This document shows, piece after piece, positions 8,519 to 15,210 of a stretch of 41,622 bases of DNA. The notes under the pieces are model-generated. The model made no database searches, was not told where the DNA came from, and saw only the letters and a list, made by a program, of their open reading frames with translations. Every line of letters starts with the position of its first letter. Positions within the stretch are counted from its first letter, which is position 1. The DNA comes from an uncultured Acidobacteriota bacterium (lineage in GTDB: Bacteria; Acidobacteriota; UBA6911; CAINFC01). The stretch is from NCBI GenBank assembly GCA_903847975.1, contig CAINFC010000069.1:1-41622 (forward strand), in the 5' to 3' direction. The position numbers were made by a program, and so were the translations under genes.

Positions 8519-9028
8519 ATGGCTGCGGATCGTCCGGATAACCTTGTCATCGGCTTCGGGAATCCCTTTCGCCGGGATGACGGAGTGGCCTTGGAGGTAA
8601 TCAACCGGTTTCGCCGGGAAGACGGCCTACCCCCGCTCGGCCTGGACGAGGATGGGACGGACCTGCCGGGAAAAACCGCAGATACCTGGATGTTGCACCA
8701 GCTGCTGCCCGAGCTGGCCGGGGCCCTGGCCGGCTACCGGCGTGTGGTTTTCCTCGACGCTCACCTGGGGCGCATACCGGAAGAAGTCCGGGTGGTTCCG
8801 GTGGATGAGGAATACAGCTTGCAGGCTATGACTCACCACCTCAGCCCGGGGATGCTTTTATCGCTGACCCGCCTGGCCGGCGGCGCAGCGCCCCAAGGTT
8901 GGCTGATTTCCATCCGCGGGGAGGACTTCGGCTACGGCGAAGGGCTTTCCCCGACTTGCCGGGCCAACGCCGCGGAAGCGGCCCACCGCCTTCACGCCCT
9001 TCTCGCGAACGAAATAGGAACGAAGTAG
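8519..9028 (+). CDS. [NiFe] hydrogenase maturation endopeptidase (HoxW/HyaD family)
   Basis: This 169-residue protein belongs to the M52 family of proteases that clip the C-terminal peptide from hydrogenase large subunits. The start VIGFGNPFRRDDGVALEV contains the GxGN and DDG signatures with the first nickel-sensing acidic residue; the conserved VFLDAH segment carries the second, and the HHLSPGMLL region the His. It follows hoxH by 25 bases, so HoxH is its natural substrate. An exact 88-bp stretch of this gene (8855-8942) occurs again at 9352-9439 in the following non-coding region. The 3' end (…GCGAACGAAATAGGAACGAAGTAG) merges into the short repeats that begin downstream, so the last codons may have been reshaped by repeat expansion. 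Confidence 0.92.
   Translation: MAADRPDNLVIGFGNPFRRDDGVALEVINRFRREDGLPPLGLDEDGTDLPGKTADTWMLHQLLPELAGALAGYRRVVFLDAHLGRIPEEVRVVPVDEEYSLQAMTHHLSPGMLLSLTRLAGGAAPQGWLISIRGEDFGYGEGLSPTCRANAAEAAHRLHALLANEIGTK
8855..8942. repeat. Donor copy of an 88-bp exact direct repeat (inside the protease gene)
   Basis: These 88 bases of the hydrogenase protease gene, from CTTTTATCGCTGACCC to GCTACGGCGAAG, are identical to 9352-9439. Identity ends abruptly on both sides: GATG versus GCCC on the left and GGCT versus TAGA on the right. The copy inside the gene is the one under coding constraint, so it is probably the source. Confidence 0.93.
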
Positions 9029-9084
9029 GGCGAAATAGAGGCGGGCGAAGTAGGCGAAGGGCGGGCGAAGTAGGGCGGGCGAAG
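9004..9084. repeat. Short tandem repeats CGAAATAG / GGCGGGCGAAGTAG
   Basis: From the end of the protease gene onward the sequence is a run of related units: GCGAACGAAATAG, GAACGAAGTAG, GGCGAAATAG, then GCGGGCGAAGTAG three times with a partial unit between the first two. The array contains the stop codon of the protease gene (TAG, 9026-9028) and is followed by the 73-bp tandem repeat. It looks like slippage-driven expansion rather than coding sequence. Confidence 0.75.
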
Positions 9085-9230
9085 TAGGGTAGAGAAATGG
9101 GACACCCACTTTTCTATTTCCGGCCGAAGATCATCGAGAACGAAATAGCGAACGAAATAGGGTAGAGAAATGGGACACCCACTTTTCTATTTCCGGCCGA
9201 AGATCATCGAGAACGAAATAGCGAACGAAA
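9085..9230. repeat. Two tandem copies of a 73-bp unit
   Basis: Copies at 9085-9157 and 9158-9230 appear identical. Each runs TAGGGTAGAGAAATGGGACACCC, then ACTTTTCTATTTCCGGCCGA, then AGATCATCGAGAACGAAATA and GCGAACGAAA. The segment AGAAATGGGACACCC…CCGGCCGA recurs with one mismatch at 9444-9478, where it contains the stop codon of the receptor gene on the other strand. The end GCGAACGAAATAG matches the 3' end of the protease gene. The unit is therefore a composite of both flanking gene ends around a GGGACACCCACTTTT core. Confidence 0.9.
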
Positions 9231-9245
9231 TAGAAAAACGAAATA

Positions 9246-9279
9246 GGACACCCATTTTTTCATCGGAAAGTGGGTGTCC
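9246..9279. repeat. REP-like hairpin with GGACACCCA arms, possible bidirectional terminator
   Basis: GGACACCCATTTT (9246-9258) pairs with AAAGTGGGTGTCC (9267-9279) over 13 positions with one T-G wobble and an 8-base loop, TTCATCGG. The arm sequence GGACACCCACTT is the same core found in the neighbouring 73-bp repeats. The hairpin lies between two convergent genes, so it could stop transcription from either side, but it also resembles REP palindromes. Confidence 0.6.
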
Positions 9280-9348
9280 TTGATTGTTCTTATTGATTCG
9301 CTTGGGTGTCCTTGATTGTTTTGGGTGTCCTTGATTGATTCGCTTGGG
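9271..9348. repeat. Three direct copies of TGGGTGTCCTTGATT
   Basis: The 15-mer TGGGTGTCCTTGATT occurs at 9271-9285, 9303-9317 and 9322-9336, and GATTCGCTTGGG occurs at 9295-9306 and 9337-9348. The complement AATCAAGGACACCC is close to GGGACACCC-type palindromes that often lie near IS200-like REP-associated transposases; no transposase gene is present here. Confidence 0.7.
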
Positions 9349-9351
9349 CCC

Positions 9352-9439
9352 CTTTTATCGCTGACCCGCCTGGCCGGCGGCGCAGCGCCCCAAGGTTGGC
9401 TGATTTCCATCCGCGGGGAGGACTTCGGCTACGGCGAAG
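9352..9439. repeat. Non-coding copy of an 88-bp segment of the protease gene
   Basis: This is identical base for base to 8855-8942, about 500 bases away in the same orientation. It is bounded by GATTCGCTTGGGCCC on the left and TAGAAGAAATAGGACACCC on the right, so both flanks are repeat material. The copy is too short to be a gene remnant with function. It is either a recent duplication or a misassembly caused by the repeats. Confidence 0.93.
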
Positions 9440-9464
9440 TAGAAGAAATAGGACACCCACTTTT

Positions 9465-11936
9465 CTATTTCCGGCCGAGGAGGCGGATCCGGGCGGTGAA
9501 GGTGCGGTGCTGCAGCCCGCTGCAGGTTCGGTAATACGGGGAGTCGACGTTGTTGTCGATATCCGTGGGGTTTTTGCGGTTGGTGAGATCGTTGCCGCCA
9601 AGCCGCAGGGCCCATTGAAATTTCCGCCACTGAAAGCGCCTTTCCACGTGGATATTCAGGTTCAGGAACCAGGGGTAGCGCTCCGTTGAACGGGTGGCCG
9701 TCAGCTGCTGCGCCTGGTTGACCGAATAATAGGGGAAGCCGTCCCTCCATTCGAAGGAGAAAGCCAGGTCGAGCTTCCGGGGCAGAGGAAACCAGCCCCA
9801 GGAAAGGAAGCGGTTCGGCGCGTCCCAGGGCAGCGGACCGCTGAACTGCCTTCCGATCACCGGGTTGCCCGGCGAGAACTCATGGACAGTGTTGGAGCGG
9901 ACGGCGGAGCGGGTGTAGGAAAGCATCAGCAGATAATTGCTTTTGAACGTGCGCCGCGCGGAAATTTCCAGGGCATCGTAGTTTTGACTCGACAGCGAGC
10001 GAAGGTCGTAGCGGACCGAAGTGCCGGGCGGTGGCGCATCGTCCCGGGGGACGTAAGTCAGACCATTCCTCCCGCGTTTTTGCATGAATTCCGTCCGCAG
10101 GAAAAAAGAAGAGGGTAGCTTCTGCTCCAGCCCCAGGCTCCAGTTCAGGGTCCGCGGGGTGGCCAGCGTGCCGGTGTCGGCCTGAAAGACCGATACCACC
10201 GGCGGGCCGGCAGGCGTCTGTCCGTCGGCTCCGAAAAAGCGGTCGACGCGGTTACCGGAAAATGGCTGGGCGGCCAGATCCAGCCGCGTGGCATCCCGGT
10301 AAAGCCCGGCACCGAACGAAATCTTGGTGCCGCCTTCCGGGTGCAGCAGGAAGGTGAGCGCCCACCGGGGATGGACGGACAGGCGCCCTGTCAGGCGGTC
10401 GCGGTCTGCCCGAAGCCCAAGCTCCGTCATGGTGCGTCGGGAAAGCGTCCACCGGTCCTGGGCGAAAAAGGAAAACTCGGTGTTGGTCACTTCGAAGGGA
10501 GCCCCTCCCGAAAAAACGGCTTTACGAACCCGGCTGCCATCGGTACGCAGAAAAAGGATCGGCTCCCGGGTAAAGCGGCCGCGGTAGTGCAGGCGCTGCA
10601 GATCTCCGCCGAGCTCCCACTGGTGGCTCCCTTTCCAGTGCCACAGCGGCAAATGCAGATGAGCCAGGCCCTGGCTCCGGCGGGTGCGGGTGTCCGCGGT
10701 TTCGAAATAGCTGCCCGACGAACCACCCGGAAAGAGAGCGTAGGGCACTTTCGCCAGGGGCATCTTCCGGTTGTCGGACAGGCCGGTTGCCCAGCCCAGC
10801 TCCAGCAGCAGCTCCCGGCGAAGGGCGGTCTGGTTCTTCAGGGTGACCATCTTCAGGTTTTCATGCAGATCGATGGTTGTTTCCAAAGGGTGCAGACCGG
10901 AAAGACCGAGGTGGTCCACGTGGCGGCGATTGAAAAGGAAGCTGCCCGTCAGGATGTTGGAGCGGTTCCAGTTTACCTGGGCTTTGGTCAGGGAGTTGGC
11001 CCTCCAGGCGGTGGTCTGGTTGGCATCCGCAGGCAGATCGGGGAAATCGTCCCGGCTGTAATCGGCGTCTGCGGACTGGAAAAACCATATTTTCCCTTTT
11101 TTCAGCGGCCCGGAAAAAACAGCCCGGGGGGTCCACTTGTCGAAGGAAAGGCCTTTTTTATACTGCACGGAAGGGACGAAGTTGGTGGCGGAAAACCGGT
11201 AGCGGTCGTCCCCCATGCCGGTTTCCAGGGCCAGGATGCCGCCCGACCCGCGGCCGTATTCGGCCGAATAGCGGCTGGTCTGCAGCTGGACGGACCGCAG
11301 GGCCCCGATGGAAAGACGGGGCTCGATGAATCCGCCGGCGGCATGACTCACCGAAAATCCGTCCATCTGGCTCGCCACCTGGTGAGCGGCGGCGCCGGCG
11401 GGGTGGATCTTCTCCTCGGCATCCTGGAGCACCCCCGGCAGGAGCGGCAGGACATTCCGGAAATCGCGGGCGGTCTTGTAGGGTAGGTTGAGCATGTCCT
11501 GCTGCTGCAGCTTGCGCTGGTTGGAGGTTTCCGCGAGGTCGATATCATGGGCCGATTCCGCTACCTGCACTTCTTCGTTATATTCCTGGAAGTGGTTCAG
11601 GACAAACAGGAGCTCCGCGAATTCCTCGACCCGGATTTCGTGCGCGACAATCGGGTAAAAGCCTTCCTTGTGCACCTGAAACCGGTAGAGCTCTCCGGCA
11701 CGGCCGTAGAGTTCGCACTGCCCCCGGAATCCGGTCTCGCATCGCAGGGTTTCCCGGCTGTCGGCGGCTTCGGCAGAAACCGCTGCGGATTCCACAGCCA
11801 GACCGTTTTCGTCGGAGACGTGCACGATGACGCGGGCCTTGGGGGGTTGGGCAGACGCAGACAGCCAGGGGCTGACCGCCGGACAGCAGGCGGCCAGCCC
11901 GGCGGCAAGCAAGAATTTAGGACCCCAAAACCCCAA
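9465..11936 (-). CDS. Divergent TonB-dependent-receptor-like outer-membrane protein
   Basis: This 823-residue protein has a hydrophobic signal peptide ending near SASAQ, a beta-sandwich domain of the carboxypeptidase-regulatory type (about 35-115), a plug-like region (MDGFSVSHAAGGFIEPRL, then SRYSAEYGRGSGGILALET) and a long barrel of alternating aromatic strands. It belongs with the four 1150-residue receptors at 25448-40650 but is about 330 residues shorter, and its plug is less canonical. The start is probably TTG at 11936: GGAGGA (11945-11950) sits 8 bases upstream, whereas the ATG at 11944 is out of frame and only one base from that site. It is the last gene of a minus-strand run with a peptidase and an aminotransferase, which suggests peptide-related import or binding. 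Its stop codon lies inside the repeat at 9444-9478. Confidence 0.82.
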   Translation of the reverse strand: MGFWGPKFLLAAGLAACCPAVSPWLSASAQPPKARVIVHVSDENGLAVESAAVSAEAADSRETLRCETGFRGQCELYGRAGELYRFQVHKEGFYPIVAHEIRVEEFAELLFVLNHFQEYNEEVQVAESAHDIDLAETSNQRKLQQQDMLNLPYKTARDFRNVLPLLPGVLQDAEEKIHPAGAAAHQVASQMDGFSVSHAAGGFIEPRLSIGALRSVQLQTSRYSAEYGRGSGGILALETGMGDDRYRFSATNFVPSVQYKKGLSFDKWTPRAVFSGPLKKGKIWFFQSADADYSRDDFPDLPADANQTTAWRANSLTKAQVNWNRSNILTGSFLFNRRHVDHLGLSGLHPLETTIDLHENLKMVTLKNQTALRRELLLELGWATGLSDNRKMPLAKVPYALFPGGSSGSYFETADTRTRRSQGLAHLHLPLWHWKGSHQWELGGDLQRLHYRGRFTREPILFLRTDGSRVRKAVFSGGAPFEVTNTEFSFFAQDRWTLSRRTMTELGLRADRDRLTGRLSVHPRWALTFLLHPEGGTKISFGAGLYRDATRLDLAAQPFSGNRVDRFFGADGQTPAGPPVVSVFQADTGTLATPRTLNWSLGLEQKLPSSFFLRTEFMQKRGRNGLTYVPRDDAPPPGTSVRYDLRSLSSQNYDALEISARRTFKSNYLLMLSYTRSAVRSNTVHEFSPGNPVIGRQFSGPLPWDAPNRFLSWGWFPLPRKLDLAFSFEWRDGFPYYSVNQAQQLTATRSTERYPWFLNLNIHVERRFQWRKFQWALRLGGNDLTNRKNPTDIDNNVDSPYYRTCSGLQHRTFTARIRLLGRK

Positions 11937-11951
11937 CCGGTCATTCCTCCA

Positions 11952-12045
11952 GAGAATATATTACTTTATTCTCCCGGAGCTTTCTTCCCGTTCTTCCTGT
12001 CCTCCTGCGGGTCCTCGCGCACAGGAGGGACGGAAGGTCGGGAAG
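11952..12045 (-). promoter_or_regulatory. Two hairpins between the FAD oxidoreductase and receptor genes
   Basis: In the 128-base gap, CTTCCCG…TCCTCCTG (from 11984) pairs imperfectly with CAGGAGGGA…CGGGAAG (to 12045) to give a hairpin of about 62 bases. Closer to the receptor gene, GAGAATA (11952-11958) pairs with TATTCTC (11967-11973), immediately next to the GGAGGA ribosome binding site at 11945-11950. There is no clear U-run, so this looks more like an RNA-processing or translation-control element than a terminator. Function is inferred. Confidence 0.4.
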
Positions 12046-12064
12046 GACGGCGGGAAGTGGGGCG

Positions 12065-14020
12065 TCAGGCGTAGCAGCGCACTTCGAAAAGTCGCGCCAG
12101 AGGGTCCCCGTTGGTTTCCAGGATCCGGATGCGAATGCGCCGGGCGCGGACCGGCGGGAAGGTGTGCCGCCGCAGCCGCTGGTGGTTGTCGCGGATTTCC
12201 GCCAGCGTTTTCCACTCCTGCTGGGCCTCATCCTGGTATTGGACCGAGTACTTCCGGGCGGTTTCGGGCTGCGGCCCGCGGATCATCCCCTGGTTGGTGC
12301 CGGACGAAGAGGACAGGGTCAGCTCCCGCTGGAAGCCGGAGTCGAAGGTGAGCTGGACTTGCCCGATGGTCTGCGGCGACTCCCAGGCCAGCTCCAGCCA
12401 GGCGCCTTCGGCGGTCAGAGGCGCAGCCCACTGATGCGTGCCCTCCGGCAGAGAGCGGGTCCACCCGTCGAGGACGCTGGAGGCCCGGCTTCCGCCCTCC
12501 TCGGCCGAGGCCCGGGCCGTTGCCTTTCGGGCCAGGTCGAGGGGATCCTCGTTGCGGTGTCCCTTGATGGTCTGATCGTCGCGCAGCAGGGTCTGCTGCA
12601 GCTCCTTCAGGGCGGCTTTGTTTTCGAAGAGTCCTCGCGGCAGCAGCCGGTGCTGGCGGCACAGCGCCGCGGCGGTGCCGATGGCCTGCCCTTCGACCGC
12701 GCAGGTGCCCATGACCCGGGTGGAGCTGAAAGCCGTATGGCTGGCGCTGATGTTTCGCCCGGCCATGAACAGGTTCCGGACGTTTTTGCTGTACAGGCTG
12801 CGCAGGGGGATGTTGTACACGCCGGGCAGCCGGGTGCTGACGAAGGGCGGCAGCGCCGGGTCCTCAAACCCGGTGGGCGGGTGCTCGTCCATGTTCCAGC
12901 CGCCGATGCAGACGGCATCTTCCATTTCGCCGCTCTGGCCCGTCAAATCCTTCTGGGTGAGCAGGTGGTCGCCCACCAGGCGGCGGGATTCGCGCCGGCC
13001 GGGGAACATGCCCACCCAGTCGAGGGCCCAGTTGGCGGTGGCCGGGAACCGGCCCGAGTTTTTGAGGTAGTCCCACACTCCCATGACGATGCTCAGCAGC
13101 TCGAAGCGGATGCGCTCGTTGTCGCGGACGGTGTCGATGTGCCCGCCCCACTCGATCCACCAGTAGCCGTACTCCCAGCTGCCGACGCCGCGAAACTGCA
13201 GGTTCTGTTCCGTAATCTTGCGGGCCCAGGCCGGGGGAGTGAAGGGCATCGGGCGGCCGAAGTCGCGGGAGGTGAAAAGAATGCTCGATCCCTGGGTGTG
13301 CGAATCGGCGGCCAGGGGTGCCAGGTATTCGCCGTGCTGGTCGCGGGATTCGTGCCCGACGCGGTATTCCGCGCCGGCCTCCAGCCCCAGCCGGCTGTCG
13401 CCCGTGCAGTCGCAAAAGAGCGGGGCGTCGATGCGGTAGATATGTTCGCTGCGGTCGCAGCGCGCCAGCACGTGCTGGATGGCACTCTTCTTGACTTCGG
13501 CAGCGTAGAGGGTGGTTTCCAGCAGCAGGGTGATGTTGGGCTCGCTGACCACCTTGTCATAAAGCAGCAGATCCCAGAGCTCCCAGCAGCGCTGCGGATT
13601 GCGGGCGGCATCCTCCAGCCGCAGTTCTTCCAGCAGGCCGCCTTCGCGCCAGCCCGGGCGTCCTTTGTGGTTGTTGGCCCCGACGACATGCATCTTGACT
13701 TCCGAGGAGGAGTTGCCCCCCAGCCGGGAGCGGTCCTGGACCAGGACGACTTTGGATCCGTGCCGCGCCGCGCTGAGGGCTGCCAGAACGCCCGCCAGCC
13801 CGCCGCCGGCCACCATGACGTCGCAGCGGAGGTCCACCAGCGCCATGTTTTTTTCCCGCGGGGCGGCGGCCTTTCTCCCCGGAGGATTGGTCCTGTCCGT
13901 CTCCTTGCGGATTTCCTCCGCACTGCGCACCGGGCCGTCGGCCTGCAGCCGGTCGACGCGCACCAGGAGCGAGTAGCCGGTGGCCCCGGCCGAGGCGGTT
14001 AAAAAAAGTCTTCGGTTCAT
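12065..14020 (-). CDS. Tat-type FAD-dependent oxidoreductase with C-terminal discoidin-like domain
   Basis: This 651-residue protein starts with a twin-arginine-like leader (MNRRLFLTASAGATGYS), so export of the folded, FAD-loaded enzyme is likely. The FAD_oxidored (PF12831-type) fold shows the dinucleotide motif VMVAGGGLAGVLAALSAA (glycines at 72-77), RLGGNSSSEVKMHVVGA after it, CDCTGDSRLG, and the C-terminal FAD contact NLFMAGRNISASHTA…RVMGTCAVEGQAIGTAAA. The last 140 residues (about 510-651) look like an F5/8 type C beta-sandwich, with LDGWTRS, WLELAWESPQTIGQVQLTFDSGF and ARRIRIRILETNGDPLARLFEVRCYA. The substrate is unknown. GGAGGA 4 bases before the ATG lies inside the end of the aminotransferase gene, and the genes overlap by 4 bases, so the two are translationally coupled. 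Confidence 0.85.
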   Translation of the reverse strand: MNRRLFLTASAGATGYSLLVRVDRLQADGPVRSAEEIRKETDRTNPPGRKAAAPREKNMALVDLRCDVMVAGGGLAGVLAALSAARHGSKVVLVQDRSRLGGNSSSEVKMHVVGANNHKGRPGWREGGLLEELRLEDAARNPQRCWELWDLLLYDKVVSEPNITLLLETTLYAAEVKKSAIQHVLARCDRSEHIYRIDAPLFCDCTGDSRLGLEAGAEYRVGHESRDQHGEYLAPLAADSHTQGSSILFTSRDFGRPMPFTPPAWARKITEQNLQFRGVGSWEYGYWWIEWGGHIDTVRDNERIRFELLSIVMGVWDYLKNSGRFPATANWALDWVGMFPGRRESRRLVGDHLLTQKDLTGQSGEMEDAVCIGGWNMDEHPPTGFEDPALPPFVSTRLPGVYNIPLRSLYSKNVRNLFMAGRNISASHTAFSSTRVMGTCAVEGQAIGTAAALCRQHRLLPRGLFENKAALKELQQTLLRDDQTIKGHRNEDPLDLARKATARASAEEGGSRASSVLDGWTRSLPEGTHQWAAPLTAEGAWLELAWESPQTIGQVQLTFDSGFQRELTLSSSSGTNQGMIRGPQPETARKYSVQYQDEAQQEWKTLAEIRDNHQRLRRHTFPPVRARRIRIRILETNGDPLARLFEVRCYA

Positions 14021-15201
14021 AGGTTCCTCCTGGCCAATGAGCCCAGTCCTGCGACCAGGCGCTTCATCCCTTCTTCTGCCGACACGCTGTCAATACTACC
14101 GAATGAGATGCGCAACGCGCAATCGGAACATCCGAAGGCGTGTCCGGGGATCACCCCGACGCCGAATTCCCGGATCAGGCGCTCGGCGCAGGTCAGGGAG
14201 TCCAGGGGGATGCGCGGCTGCAGCAGAAAGTAAAAAGCCCCCTGGGGAACGACCAGCTGCGGCAGAAAACCCTGCCCCTGCAATGCATTCCGGAAGATGG
14301 CGCGCAGGGCGGAAAGCTCCGGCAGAAACTGGCGGCAGTAGCCGGCCCCGGCCTGCAGCGCCGCCAGGGCCAGATGCTGGGAAAGAATCGTCGGGTTGAT
14401 CAGCACCGTGTCCTGAATTTTCAGGATGGAGGCCTCCAGCGCCCGGGGCACCGTCAGGAATCCGATCCGCCAGCCGGCCATGCCGAAGGCCTTGGACATG
14501 GAGTGCAGGCCGATAGTGAACGCCCGGTTTCCTCCGAAGGAGAGCGGCGAGGCGTGCTCCGTGCCGTCGTAGAGGAAGTACTCGTAGGCCTCGTCATGAA
14601 TGTGATACAGCCCCCGCTGCCCGCAAAGGTCGTTGATGGCCCGCACCATCTCCCCGCTGTAAACTGCGCCGGTCGGGTTGTTCGGGGAAATGGTGACCAC
14701 GGCCCGGGTGCGGGCGGTGATGCTTTTCCGGATTCGGTCAGGGTCGGGCTGATAAAAAGAATCGGTATCCACCAGAACCGGCCGGCAGCCGGCGATGCGC
14801 ACCGACATCTCCTGGTTGAAGTAAAAGGGGGAAAGAAGGATGATCTCGTCCCCCGGGTCGGTGATGGCCTGCACGACATGGTGGAAGCCCATGTTGGAGC
14901 CGGCGGTCACCAGGGTGGAGGTTTCCTCGCCCGGGTCCTGGAGCCCGTTTTCCCGGGACAGCTTCTCGCGAAACGCCTGGCGCAGCGCGGGCAGCCCGGC
15001 GGCATGCTGGTAGGCATGCAACCAAGGCTGCCCCGAAAGGGCTTCCCGGGCAGCGTCCAGGATTTGCGGCGGCGGGGAATAGCCCACCATGCCCTGGCCC
15101 AGGCCGATGCTGCCCGGGTGCTGGCGGATCAGCGATCCCATGTGGGGAATCACCGGCGACTGTACGTCCTGGATCCGGAGGGAGGGACCGGGTTGTTTCA
15201 T
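14017..15201 (-). CDS. PLP-dependent class I/II aminotransferase
   Basis: This 394-residue, cytosolic fold-type I aminotransferase has full family length. Visible motifs are ITISPNNPTGAVYSGE (the Asn and Pro of the cofactor pocket), the Schiff-base lysine K237 in SMSKAFGMAGWRIGF, and a C-terminal LRISFGSI segment with the carboxylate-binding Arg. Resemblance is to the aspartate/aromatic aminotransferase group, but the amino-acid substrate cannot be read from the sequence. It lies 9 bases downstream of the DUF2891 gene, with a GGAGG ribosome binding site in the gap, and overlaps the next oxidoreductase gene by 4 bases. In context it could deaminate amino acids released by the oligopeptidase. 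Confidence 0.92.
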   Translation of the reverse strand: MKQPGPSLRIQDVQSPVIPHMGSLIRQHPGSIGLGQGMVGYSPPPQILDAAREALSGQPWLHAYQHAAGLPALRQAFREKLSRENGLQDPGEETSTLVTAGSNMGFHHVVQAITDPGDEIILLSPFYFNQEMSVRIAGCRPVLVDTDSFYQPDPDRIRKSITARTRAVVTISPNNPTGAVYSGEMVRAINDLCGQRGLYHIHDEAYEYFLYDGTEHASPLSFGGNRAFTIGLHSMSKAFGMAGWRIGFLTVPRALEASILKIQDTVLINPTILSQHLALAALQAGAGYCRQFLPELSALRAIFRNALQGQGFLPQLVVPQGAFYFLLQPRIPLDSLTCAERLIREFGVGVIPGHAFGCSDCALRISFGSIDSVSAEEGMKRLVAGLGSLARRNL

Positions 15202-15210
15202 TTCCGCCTC

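Noticed and set aside
9085-9348. CRISPR-like look of regularly spaced repeats
   Set aside because: The 73-bp units are directly adjacent with no unique spacers, the other repeats are irregular, and no cas gene is present.
12164-14002. A 612-codon plus-strand open frame opposite the FAD oxidoreductase
   Set aside because: The minus strand has the Tat-type leader, FAD motif and a proper ribosome binding site; the plus-strand product has no recognisable features.
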